Program-made: the position numbers and the translations under genes
Notes under the pieces: model-generated
What the model was told of the DNA's origin: nothing
The model's input: only the letters and a program-made list of their open reading frames with translations
Databases searched by the model: none
Assembly (NCBI GenBank): GCA_025450555.1
Contig: JANWHF010000345.1
Span: forward strand, 1 to 35,529
DNA: 35,529 nt
Origin: Tepidisphaeraceae bacterium
GTDB taxonomy: Bacteria > Planctomycetota > Phycisphaerae > Tepidisphaerales > Tepidisphaeraceae
Reading direction: 5' to 3'
Shown: positions 1 to 8,614 of the stretch, in pieces
How positions within the stretch are numbered: the stretch's first letter is position 1
Layout of the letters: each line of letters starts with the position of its first letter

Positions 1-1148
1 TGGGCGCGGGGTATTCCAGCCCGACCGTTGCGGAGGGAAGAGTGTTTGTCATCGGCAGGCAGGTCAGCGAGCCGCCGCCGAAGACCTCTAATGCGTTCTT
101 GCGCGTCCATATCCCCGGCGACGAGCAGATCCTGTGCTTCAGCGAAGCGGACGGCCGGAAAATATGGGAGCAGAAATATCCAAGCAATTACACGATGAGC
201 TACAACGCCGGCCCGCGGGCGGCGCCGCAGGTGGATGGGAATCGTCTTTACACGCTTGGCGGCGAGGGCGATCTGCAATGCCGCGACGTGAGCGACGGAA
301 AACTGATCTGGCAAAAGCATCTGGATCACACGCCGATGTGGGGCTTTGCCGCCAGCCCGCTGATCGATGGCGATCATCTGATCGTCATCGGGGCCGACCC
401 GGATGGAATTGCCTTGGCGCTGGACAAAAACACGGGTGGGCAAATCTGGAAGGCGCTACCGGCCAAGGAGCCAGGCTACAGTTCCCCGATCATCATTGAA
501 GCGGGCGGATCTCGGCAGTTGATCGTCTGGCACCCCGCGGCACTCAACTCACTCGATCCGCGAACGGGAAAGCTTCTGTGGAGCGAGCCATTTACCGTCA
601 CCAGCGGCATGAGTATCGCCACGCCGGTCCAAGCGGGCAATCTGCTGTTCGTCACCTGCTTCTACAACGGATCGATGATGATGCGGCTCGATCCCTCGCA
701 GCCGACGGCCAAGCTGCTCTGGAAAATCGGCGGGAAAAATGAACGTAAAACCGAAGCCCTCCATGCGGTGATGTGCACGCCGATCATCAGAGAGGGCCAT
801 ATCTATGGCGTTTGCAGCTATGGCCAGCTTCGCTGCCTCGATGCCCTTTCGGGCAAGCGCATCTGGGAAACCTTCGACGCTACGACAGGTGATCAAGGCA
901 CCATTCGCTGGGCCAACGCCTTTATCACGCCCAATGGCGACCGCTATTTCCTCTTCAACGAAAGCGGCGACTTGATCATGGGACGATTAAGCGTCAAGGG
1001 ATTTGAGCAGATCAGCAAGGCGCATCTGATCGATCCAACCAACGTCGATCCGGGTCGAGCGGTTGTGTGGTGTCAACCGGCGTACGCGGATCGAAGCATC
1101 TTCGTGCGGAATGATCGGGAGATTGTGTGCGCGTCGCTGAGTAGGTGA
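1..1148 (+). CDS. PQQ-binding-like beta-propeller repeat protein (5' end outside window)
   Basis: Repeated 'DGxxLxVIG..DGxxxALDxxTGxxIWK' blades. The frame is open upstream of the GTG at 42 to the window edge (…YSSPTVAEGRVFVIG), so the gene is truncated. Confidence 0.85.
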   Translation, partial: GAGYSSPTVAEGRVFVIGRQVSEPPPKTSNAFLRVHIPGDEQILCFSEADGRKIWEQKYPSNYTMSYNAGPRAAPQVDGNRLYTLGGEGDLQCRDVSDGKLIWQKHLDHTPMWGFAASPLIDGDHLIVIGADPDGIALALDKNTGGQIWKALPAKEPGYSSPIIIEAGGSRQLIVWHPAALNSLDPRTGKLLWSEPFTVTSGMSIATPVQAGNLLFVTCFYNGSMMMRLDPSQPTAKLLWKIGGKNERKTEALHAVMCTPIIREGHIYGVCSYGQLRCLDALSGKRIWETFDATTGDQGTIRWANAFITPNGDRYFLFNESGDLIMGRLSVKGFEQISKAHLIDPTNVDPGRAVVWCQPAYADRSIFVRNDREIVCASLSR

Positions 1149-1336
1149 TCGACGTTGTAGCACTCTTCTTTTAGCCGCCCCACCTGTGGGGCGCGGCCAG
1201 AGCGTGTTGAGCGCAGAAGCATCACTCGAAGAGCAGGTCGCGCCTTTCGGCGCTTTAAAACGAAGGATCCAGGTCGCGCCATTAGACGCGCTCCGCAGGC
1301 GGAGCGGCTAAAAAGGGGGTAGTCAGCGCCGTTGGG

Positions 1337-2242
1337 CTAATTATTCCCGTTCCGGCTCGCTTCCAGATATCGCCCATGTCGTCCGGTATCCCGGCGGCGG
1401 AGGAACTCGATCATTTTCTTGACGTGCTCGTTGATGCCGTTTTGTGTGTCGTATTCGGCCATGGCAACGGCAAAGGGCTTTTTGCGATTGTAGAGATTGC
1501 GATAGGCCGCATCGATGGCGGCGATGTCTTCCTCGGCGAAGCCGGCGCGGCGCATGCCGGTGTCATTGACGCCGCGCACTTTGTCGGCCCCGTCCACCTT
1601 GCAGAAAGGCGGGACGTCGTGATGGATTCGGGCGTATGCCGCGACAAAGGAGTAGCGGCCGACCGTCACGAAGTGATGCAACCCAACGCCGCCGGCGAGC
1701 GTCACGTAATCTTCGCACAGCACATGACCGGCGACCATGACATTATTGGCGAAGGTCGCGTTGGAGCCGATCTGCGCATCGTGGCCGATGTGGCAATTGA
1801 CCATGAACAGGCCATTGTCGGCGATTCGGGTGATGCCGCCACCCTTTTCGGTGCCGGCATGAACGGTCACCGCTTCGCGGAAGACATTGGCGCTGCCGAT
1901 TTCCAGTTGGGTTGAGCCGCCTTTGTATTTCTTATCCTGGGGCGCGGCACCGATGACGGAATTGGGAAAAAAGACGTTGTCCTTGCCGATGGTCGTGCGC
2001 CCCAGGACCGTCACATTGTTGAGCAGCCGGCAGCCGGTGTCGATTTTAACTTCAGGCCCGATCACGCAGAACGGCCCGATCTCGACATCCTCGGCAATCT
2101 CGGCCTGCGGGTCGATCACCGCGTGCGGCGAGATCTTGGGCATCGAATCGGAAAAGAATCGGAATCTCAGCAGGGAATGGAACCAGGGCGCACGCTTGGA
2201 TTCTTTGCCCTTTTCGGCTGATTCCTGTTTCATAATGGTCAC
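1337..2242 (-). CDS. lpxA: Acyl-[ACP]-UDP-N-acetylglucosamine O-acyltransferase (LpxA); start is 2242 (GTG, with GGGAG upstream) or internal ATG at 2143
   Basis: Left-handed beta-helix hexapeptide repeats ('IHPHAVIDPQAEIAEDVEIGPFCVIGP'-like), 'VTVHAGTEKGGG', 'NCHIGHDAQIGSNATFANNVMVAGHV' typical of LpxA. Adjacent to lpxC-fabZ. Confidence 0.93.
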   Translation of the reverse strand: MTIMKQESAEKGKESKRAPWFHSLLRFRFFSDSMPKISPHAVIDPQAEIAEDVEIGPFCVIGPEVKIDTGCRLLNNVTVLGRTTIGKDNVFFPNSVIGAAPQDKKYKGGSTQLEIGSANVFREAVTVHAGTEKGGGITRIADNGLFMVNCHIGHDAQIGSNATFANNVMVAGHVLCEDYVTLAGGVGLHHFVTVGRYSFVAAYARIHHDVPPFCKVDGADKVRGVNDTGMRRAGFAEEDIAAIDAAYRNLYNRKKPFAVAMAEYDTQNGINEHVKKMIEFLRRRDTGRHGRYLEASRNGNN

Positions 2243-2275
2243 CGGCGACTCCCAGTTCCGGACGTAAACGGTCGA

Positions 2276-3598
2276 TCAGACCGGCTCGGCATCCACGAGC
2301 ATGAATTTAATATCCGCTTCGCAAGCCAGCTTATCTTCAACAAAAGCCTTGCAACGAACGTGTCCAGTGCGGCTCTTCACGCGCACCGCCACCGCTTCCA
2401 AGAGCAGTTGATCCCCTGGCACAACCGGATGTCGCATCTTCACCTTATCCATACTCAGCAGGACCGCAAGTTTCCCGGTGTGTTCCAGCTTCTGGCTTAA
2501 AAGCAGGCCACCGAGCTGAGCCATCGCCTCGACAATTAAGACGCCGGGCATGATGGGGGTGCCGGGGTAATGCCCCTGAAAGAAGATGTCGTTGAAGGTC
2601 ACGTTTTTGATGCCGACCGCCTTCTCGTCGCCCTGAATTTCCAGGACGCGATCGACCAGCAGCATCGGATACCGATGCGGCAAGATCCTCTGAATCCGGC
2701 GGATGTCCATGGCCGCATCGCGGTGGACCAACTGCTCGCGCTGATAATTGGCTTCCTGCTCGAGCAACCGCCGGGCAAGCATGTGATTGAGGCGGTGGCC
2801 GCTGCGAAATGCGATGATCCGCCCGCGGATCGGCCGGCCGACCAGCGATAGATCGCCGATCATATCCAGCACTTTGTGCCGGGCACATTCATCCGCAAAA
2901 CGGAACTGGTTCTCGATCGGCCCATCTTTAGCGATCACCAATAGCTCTTTGGGAGACAAATGCTTGCCTAGGCCGCGGGCGCGCAGCTCGCGGGCCTCTT
3001 CTTCGAAGACGAACGTGCGAGCGGGGGCAAGTTGCGAGACGAAATCATCGCCGCCCAGGCGAAAACTGAATGTCTGATGGCCGACCGGTTGAGCAGCCTC
3101 GAAATCGTAAACCAGCTCAAGCCGATCAGTGGGGCCCGGCAGGGCCGCTAAAGTCGCGCCATCGGCCGTCACCTGAACGGGCTTGCGGATGATGAGCGGC
3201 GTCAGCGCCTCTTCCTGCTCGACGACACCGGCCTCTTCAATGGCATCGACAAACCCCCGGCTGCTGCCATCGCCGCCCGGAATCTCACCGACCTCTCCGC
3301 CAGCGACCTTCACCACCGCATTGCTGATGCCCATTCCAGTCAGGGCCGCCAGGCAATGTTCGACCGTTTCGACGAATAATGTGCCGTTACGTAAACATGT
3401 ACGCCGCGGGCGGTTAAGAACGTTGGCGATCAGGGCAGGGATGGTGGCAACCTTGCCGTCCTGCTCGCGGACGAAGGTGATGCCGGTGTTGGGACCCGAG
3501 GGCGCAAAGGTGAGCGTGGCCGTCTCACCCGAGAACAGCCCGGGGCCTACAAATGATGCCTCGCGGGAAACCGTCTTTTGTCGTTCGATTACAGCCAC
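2276..3598 (-). CDS. lpxC-fabZ: Bifunctional LpxC (UDP-3-O-acyl-GlcNAc deacetylase) / FabZ (3-hydroxyacyl-ACP dehydratase) fusion
   Basis: N-terminal LpxC motifs (TVSREASFVGPGLFSGE, VETVEHCLAAL, KDGPIENQFRFADECARHKVLDMIGDL). C-terminal FabZ motifs (ILPHRYPMLLVDRVLE, GHYPGTPIMPGVLIVEAMAQ). Confidence 0.95.
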   Translation of the reverse strand: MAVIERQKTVSREASFVGPGLFSGETATLTFAPSGPNTGITFVREQDGKVATIPALIANVLNRPRRTCLRNGTLFVETVEHCLAALTGMGISNAVVKVAGGEVGEIPGGDGSSRGFVDAIEEAGVVEQEEALTPLIIRKPVQVTADGATLAALPGPTDRLELVYDFEAAQPVGHQTFSFRLGGDDFVSQLAPARTFVFEEEARELRARGLGKHLSPKELLVIAKDGPIENQFRFADECARHKVLDMIGDLSLVGRPIRGRIIAFRSGHRLNHMLARRLLEQEANYQREQLVHRDAAMDIRRIQRILPHRYPMLLVDRVLEIQGDEKAVGIKNVTFNDIFFQGHYPGTPIMPGVLIVEAMAQLGGLLLSQKLEHTGKLAVLLSMDKVKMRHPVVPGDQLLLEAVAVRVKSRTGHVRCKAFVEDKLACEADIKFMLVDAEPV

Positions 3599-3635
3599 TT
3601 CCGCTCGTTAATTCCTCAATTGCTTGACAAACAAC

Positions 3636-3641
3636 ATTATA
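3636..3641 (-). promoter_or_regulatory. Candidate -10 element (TATAAT on minus strand) for lpxC-fabZ
   Basis: Minus strand reads …CCATGAGTATAATGTTG… about 38 nt upstream of the lpxC-fabZ start. The -35 is weak. Confidence 0.4.
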
Positions 3642-3800
3642 CTCATGGCCGTCCAACCTTAAAGGCGAGTCCGATAATCATCGGTCTGAGGCGGTTGAGA
3701 CGTTAAAAAATGGGATCCAACGGCTGTGTCCGCCAGCCATGTACTTTGCAAACCATCTTACTTTGGAATTCCCCGCGAGGTTCTCGTTGGAGGCGCCATG

Positions 3801-3900
3801 AAAGAGCCGCGCACGAAGTAAGCGGATTCGCGGGCGCATCTCCCGGCTTACGCGGACCGCGCTCCTGCGCGCAATCCGCTTACTTCGTGCGCGGCTCTTT
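3801..3900. repeat. Long perfect inverted repeat (28-bp arms, 44-nt loop)
   Basis: 3801-3828 aaagagccgcgcacgaagtaagcggatt is the exact reverse complement of 3873-3900 aatccgcttacttcgtgcgcggctcttt. Confidence 0.95.
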
Positions 3901-3920
3901 GCGCGCTCACTTCGCGTGGG

Positions 3921-4556
3921 TTAAAGATTCCGCGTCGTTTCCAGCCAGGTGCGGGCGATGAGCATGTGACCGGTGGAGGTGGGATGGACGCCATCGGTGG
4001 TCCAGGCGATGTCGGGGCGCATTTTGATGGCGGACACAAAAGCGCTATGAAGGGGGATGATCGCATCGGCGTAATAGCGCTCGCCAATCTTGCGAACCAC
4101 TTTCACGTAGGGCGAAAGATATGCGTTTCCGTCCTTATGGGCAGGAGCCATGATGACCGTCGGCTCGCAGAGGACGATCTTGCATGCTGGCAGAAGCTCG
4201 CGCGTTTGCGCGACCAACTGATTGTAAGTGGCCTCAAAAGTTTCAACCGGCACGCCTTCTTTGCGGCCATCCAATCCGTGCCAGACGTCGTTGATTCCGA
4301 TCATGACTGAAAGCACATCGGGCCGATGGGCGATGACATCATTTTGCCAGCGGCCGGCCAGGTCGGTGATGCGGTGGCCAGAGATCCCCATGTTCATGAC
4401 ATACGGGGCGCGCATCGGGTCGGCGGCCAGCAGGTAGTCGCGAATGCGCAGGACATATCCAATGCCCAGATGCTCGGCATCTTCGTTGCGCTGGCAATCG
4501 GTAATGCTGTCGCCGATGAAAAGCAGCTTCGTTTGGGGGGTGAAGGAGATGGACAT
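3921..4556 (-). CDS. SGNH/GDSL-type hydrolase (esterase/lipase family)
   Basis: 'LLFIGDSITD' (block I GDS), 'GISGHRITDL', 'VMIGINDVWHG' (GxND), 'DGVHPTSTGH' (DxxH). Start set at MSISFTPQTK. Confidence 0.92.
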   Translation of the reverse strand: MSISFTPQTKLLFIGDSITDCQRNEDAEHLGIGYVLRIRDYLLAADPMRAPYVMNMGISGHRITDLAGRWQNDVIAHRPDVLSVMIGINDVWHGLDGRKEGVPVETFEATYNQLVAQTRELLPACKIVLCEPTVIMAPAHKDGNAYLSPYVKVVRKIGERYYADAIIPLHSAFVSAIKMRPDIAWTTDGVHPTSTGHMLIARTWLETTRNL

Positions 4557-4633
4557 GATTGTATGTCTTACCGACGTGGCCGCATCGGCGCGAACGGGAA
4601 AATCTCCTGATGAGCCGATAGAATGGCCGCCAC

Positions 4634-5899
4634 ATGGGTGAGATTCATCGCGATCAATATGTTTCGACCGTTCGGGCCAATGTGCCGCTCTGCAGCGAGC
4701 ACTATCGGCTGGTGTTGCAACTGCCGGAATTTCCACCGACCGAGCCGGGGCAATTCATTCAGATTTCGTGTCGAGATTTGGATGTGGATTATGGGCCGGA
4801 GCATGAACTGGTGGAGCAGGATGGCCGGTGGTCGAATCCGATTGGAATGGAACTTCAATCACCGCTGGCGATACTCAGAAGGCCCTTTTCGCTGGCGGGG
4901 CGCCGGGACGTGGACGGCGACGACCCCCCTACCCAGCGACGCACCACAGCGATTCATAAAATACATGAGTTTGTCAAAGATGATTTGGAAGAACGGTGGG
5001 CCAGATTGGCCCGGGCCGGGCGCGACGTGAAGCCCGCGTCTGAAGCGACCAAAACTTTGCAATCGCCAAAGCAGATTGTCAGCGCGGATCGTGTCGAACT
5101 GGACATCATTCATCGCGTTGTCGGCGTCGGCACCGATTGGATGAGCAGGCTTAAGGTCGGTGATCGGGTTCATATTCTGGGGCCGTTGGGGAACAGATTC
5201 ACGCTACCGGCGCAGGAGCTCTCTCCCTCTCCCGGTACTCCGGGGGAAGGTCAGGGTGGGGGTCGAATGTCGGTCGCGACCCCCACCCCAACCCTCCCCC
5301 GGAGTACCGGGAGAGGGAGAGAAAGCGACGCTACGGTTGCGAGCGCCGAGAAGGATCAGCAATCCATTTTGGTCGGCGGCGGCGTGGGGATTCCGCCAAT
5401 GCTTTACCTGGCGGAAAGACTCGTGGGCCGATCGGCAGTCGCCTTCTGCGGCGCGCTGCGGCGAGATCTGCTGCCGCTGTCCATTCGCGAAGGAATCCGC
5501 GGCGTGGGTGATTCAGCACCGCGAGAGGACATCGTTGAATTTGCCCGCCATGGCGTTGCGTCGGTCATTACCACCGACGATGGCAGCTATGGATTCCAAG
5601 GCTTCGTGACGCAGGCGCTCGAGCAATACCTCGATTCGCGTGAGCCAGCCGCTGTGAAGCCGATCATCTACACCTGCGGCCCTGAACCGATGATGAAACG
5701 GGTGGCGGATATCGCGCATGCGCGCGGCATCGAGTGCCAGATTGCTGTCGAACGCGCCATGGCGTGCGGCATGGGCACCTGCCAGAGTTGCTGCATCAAA
5801 GTCCGCCGGCCCCCCGCTGCTTCAGGCGGGCGCGACTGGGTCTATCGACTGGCCTGCACCGATGGGCCGGTGTTTCGAGGGGCAGAGTTGCTTTGGTAG
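4634..5899 (+). CDS. pyrK: Dihydroorotate dehydrogenase electron-transfer-subunit-like (PyrK-family) FAD/NAD/[2Fe-2S] protein carrying in-frame insertions
   Basis: 'RRPFSLAG' FAD motif, 'GPLGNRFTLP', 'ILVGGGVGIPPMLYLAERL', C-terminal Cys cluster 'CGMGTCQSCCIKV…RLACTDGPVF'. At 421 aa it is longer than typical PyrK. Confidence 0.82.
   Translation: MGEIHRDQYVSTVRANVPLCSEHYRLVLQLPEFPPTEPGQFIQISCRDLDVDYGPEHELVEQDGRWSNPIGMELQSPLAILRRPFSLAGRRDVDGDDPPTQRRTTAIHKIHEFVKDDLEERWARLARAGRDVKPASEATKTLQSPKQIVSADRVELDIIHRVVGVGTDWMSRLKVGDRVHILGPLGNRFTLPAQELSPSPGTPGEGQGGGRMSVATPTPTLPRSTGRGRESDATVASAEKDQQSILVGGGVGIPPMLYLAERLVGRSAVAFCGALRRDLLPLSIREGIRGVGDSAPREDIVEFARHGVASVITTDDGSYGFQGFVTQALEQYLDSREPAAVKPIIYTCGPEPMMKRVADIAHARGIECQIAVERAMACGMGTCQSCCIKVRRPPAASGGRDWVYRLACTDGPVFRGAELLW
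5219..5321. repeat. Palindromic repeat element (about 42-nt arms, short loop) inside the pyrK-like CDS
   Basis: ctctccctctcccggtactccgggggaaggtcagggtggggg … cccccaccccaaccctcccccggagtaccgggagagggagag; arms are complementary with about 3 mismatches. Second copy at about 9656-9768. Confidence 0.92.
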
Positions 5900-6211
5900 T
5901 TGATTTGGCCCATGACGCGCGCAACGCGGCGCCATAGTGCGGCCGGTTCGTCCCTAATGGCTTATAGCATCAAGATTTAATTGTAGAACATCGTTCGACC
6001 ATTCCCGACTCGCCGCGCGCGTCATTTTGTGTCCTTTTGTGTCATGCGTCAGTTTGGCCTTCTTTGCGCCCAACAAAGAGCGGTGCAAGAAATCGAACAT
6101 CGCGGAAGAATTTGCCGTGCCGATCAGACAATACTGGTGTAAATCGGGCACTGCTGGGCCTCACTTGGGGTTTTTTGCAGGGTTGTTGACTGAGAACTTC
6201 AGGAGTTGCCA

Positions 6212-8368
6212 ATGTTTGGATTGCTCAAACACCGCACAAAACGCAAGACGCCTGCGAAGGGTGCAAAATTCCGCGCGATGATCGAAGGGCTCGAAAGCCG
6301 AACGCTTCTGTCGGCTGCAGTCGAGGCGACGTTAAAGCCGAACCTCAGCATCCTCGCTTCCTCGACGACGACATCCACCGATGTGCAGGGGTACACACCG
6401 GCGCAGATGGCCAAAGCGTATGGCTTCGATCAGATTTCACTACCGGGTGGAGTGACTGCTGATGGCAAGGGGCAGACCATCGCGATCATCGACGCCTACA
6501 ACGATCCGAATATTTCCGCCGATCTGAAAGTGTTCGACAGCCAGTTCAGTCTCCCGGATCCGACCAGCTTCAAGATCGTCAACCAGACCGGCGGGAGCAA
6601 GCTCCCCACCACCGACTCCGGCTGGGCGGGTGAAATTTCGCTTGACGTTGAATGGGCGCATGCGATGGCGCCGGGCGCGAACATCCTGCTGGTCGAGGCG
6701 AATTCTTCCAGCGTTGATGACCTGATGGCCGGCGTGAAATATGCACGGACGCAGGCAGGTGTGTCGGCGGTTTCGATGAGCTGGGGCGGAAGCGAATTCT
6801 TCAGTTGGGGCTTCGGCAACAACAGCGGCGAATCACAAAGCCAGACGAATTTTGATCCATTTTTCACAACCCCTTCCGGACATCAGGGCATTACCTTCGT
6901 TGCCTCCGCTGGCGACAGCGGAACCTTCTCCGGCGTCGAATGGCCGGCGAGCTCACCCAACGTGCTGTCCGTCGGCGGCACCACGCTGAACCTGCAAAGC
7001 GACGGCACCTACCTCAGCGAAAGCGGCTGGAGCGGAACCAGTGGCGGTTATAGCCAGGTGGAATCGGAGCCAAGCTGGCAAAGCAACATGCAGAATAGCG
7101 GCGCGCGAAGTTCGCCGGATGTGGCGTACGATGCCGACCCGAACACGGGCATGCCGGTTTATGACTCGCTGCCCGACCAGGGATACAGCGGCTGGCAGGA
7201 AGTGGGCGGCACAAGTGCCGGCGCGCCGCAGTGGGCGGCGCTGATCGCCATCGCCGACCAGGGCCGCGCCCTGCAAGGGCTCGGCACGCTCGACGGCGCA
7301 AATCAGACGATGTCGATGCTCTACAACCTCTATAGCGCGCCCGGGTCCACCGATTACTCGACCTACACCTCTTATTTCAATGACGTGTCATCGAGCAACG
7401 GCGGCCGCGTGCGATGGCGCTGGGGATTCGGCGGCTTTGGAGATCAAGGATCGGCAACCAGCGGATATGACATCATCACCGGGCTGGGAAGCCCGCATGC
7501 CAATCAGATCGTCGATGCCTTGTCCGGTCTTTCCACTTCGAGCGGATCAACGGGATCGACCGGCTCATCCGGGTCAACCGGGACTGGTTCAAACGGGTCG
7601 AATTCCAATGGCGGCGCGACCAGCACGCCTCAGCAACTCCCGGCTTCACCACTGACGGCTGTTGTGGTCGCGCAATCGAACGACAATGCGATGGAAGGTT
7701 CATCCGGCTGGATCAAGCTGCGCATCATCAACACCGGAGCCGGCCTCTATCAGGGTCCGACGACGATCGATCTGTACGCCTCTTCCGACAGCAGCTATTC
7801 CGCCGACGACACCCATATCACCACGCAGGATCAGGCGAGGCTCACGCTGCGAGCCGGCACGTCGAAAGTGATTCGGATCAAATACGATTATCCGACCGGA
7901 CTTTCCAGCGGCGATTATTACGTGATTGCCTCGGTGAACGCGGTCGGCACCGATACTGCCGCCGCTCAGGCGGCGACGAACCTGCCGATTACACTTTCTC
8001 CGGCAACAGTAGATCTAGCGGCTTCCTTCCCGCAAAGTTCGGTAGCGGTGACGCCCGGTACGAATTCAGCCGCGACGGTCACGATCAGCAATGAGGGCAA
8101 TGTCACCGCGATCGGCACGCTCTCATTGAGCCTCTACGCATCCGATGATCAGACGCTCGACAGCTCTGACCAGCTTCTCACCACGCTCCCGAGCGTGAAG
8201 ATCAGGCTCAAGCCGGGAAAGTCGATCACGTTGCACGTCCGCTTTGGCGCCCCAAGCGATCGACCGGCGGGAAATTATGACCTGATTGCATCGATTAAAT
8301 CAGCGACGCAGATCGCGGACTCGAATTCATCGAATGACACAGCGGTTGTCGCGACAAGCATCGCATAA
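6212..8368 (+). CDS. Secreted S53-family (sedolisin/pro-kumamolisin-like) serine protease with LEPR-XLL-like N-terminus and C-terminal CARDB-type domains
   Basis: N-term 'IEGLESRTLLSA'; 'GEISLDVEWAHAMAPGA' (Glu/Asp pair), 'SAGDSG' and 'GGTSAGAPQWAAL' (catalytic Ser). Ser/Gly/Thr linker followed by two 'CARDB'-like beta domains. Confidence 0.88.
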   Translation: MFGLLKHRTKRKTPAKGAKFRAMIEGLESRTLLSAAVEATLKPNLSILASSTTTSTDVQGYTPAQMAKAYGFDQISLPGGVTADGKGQTIAIIDAYNDPNISADLKVFDSQFSLPDPTSFKIVNQTGGSKLPTTDSGWAGEISLDVEWAHAMAPGANILLVEANSSSVDDLMAGVKYARTQAGVSAVSMSWGGSEFFSWGFGNNSGESQSQTNFDPFFTTPSGHQGITFVASAGDSGTFSGVEWPASSPNVLSVGGTTLNLQSDGTYLSESGWSGTSGGYSQVESEPSWQSNMQNSGARSSPDVAYDADPNTGMPVYDSLPDQGYSGWQEVGGTSAGAPQWAALIAIADQGRALQGLGTLDGANQTMSMLYNLYSAPGSTDYSTYTSYFNDVSSSNGGRVRWRWGFGGFGDQGSATSGYDIITGLGSPHANQIVDALSGLSTSSGSTGSTGSSGSTGTGSNGSNSNGGATSTPQQLPASPLTAVVVAQSNDNAMEGSSGWIKLRIINTGAGLYQGPTTIDLYASSDSSYSADDTHITTQDQARLTLRAGTSKVIRIKYDYPTGLSSGDYYVIASVNAVGTDTAAAQAATNLPITLSPATVDLAASFPQSSVAVTPGTNSAATVTISNEGNVTAIGTLSLSLYASDDQTLDSSDQLLTTLPSVKIRLKPGKSITLHVRFGAPSDRPAGNYDLIASIKSATQIADSNSSNDTAVVATSIA

Positions 8369-8435
8369 CGAATGCGACTGGATACAAAACCAATGAGCAT
8401 GGATGCCAATGCAATAAGACTGAAAAACGAATAAG

Positions 8436-8494
8436 CCGTCGGCGGTCTTCCCCGAGTGGGTTTCCCCCCGCCCGCTCAAACCGCCGACGGTTTT
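8436..8494 (+). terminator. Candidate intrinsic terminator downstream of the S53 protease gene
   Basis: ccgtcggcggt (8436-8446) pairs with accgccgacgg (8480-8490), followed by TTTT. The inner gagtggg/cccgctc extends the hairpin. Confidence 0.65.
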
Positions 8495-8585
8495 GAATTT
8501 TGGCTCGATGGTTGGGTCTGGGGCGGGTGGATCGGTTGCTTCTCTATCGGCAATCGTGTTCGCCCCAGATCCAGCCGTCGGGCAG

Positions 8586-8614
8586 CGTAGCACAGGCTTC
8601 GGAGCCTGTGATTA
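8586..8614. repeat. Single palindromic copy of the 'GTAGCACAGGCTTC…GCCTGTG' dispersed repeat family
   Basis: cgtagcacaggcttcggagcctgtgatta with CACAGGCT-TCGG-AGCCTGTG stem. Related arms at 26436-26502 and 33223-33277. Confidence 0.75.

Noticed and set aside
7540-7617. Short Ser/Gly/Thr repeat tract resembling a microsatellite/CRISPR-like repetition
   Set aside because: It is a coding low-complexity linker (SGSTGSTGSSGSTGTGSNGSNSNGG) between protease and CARDB domains, with no repeat-spacer structure.
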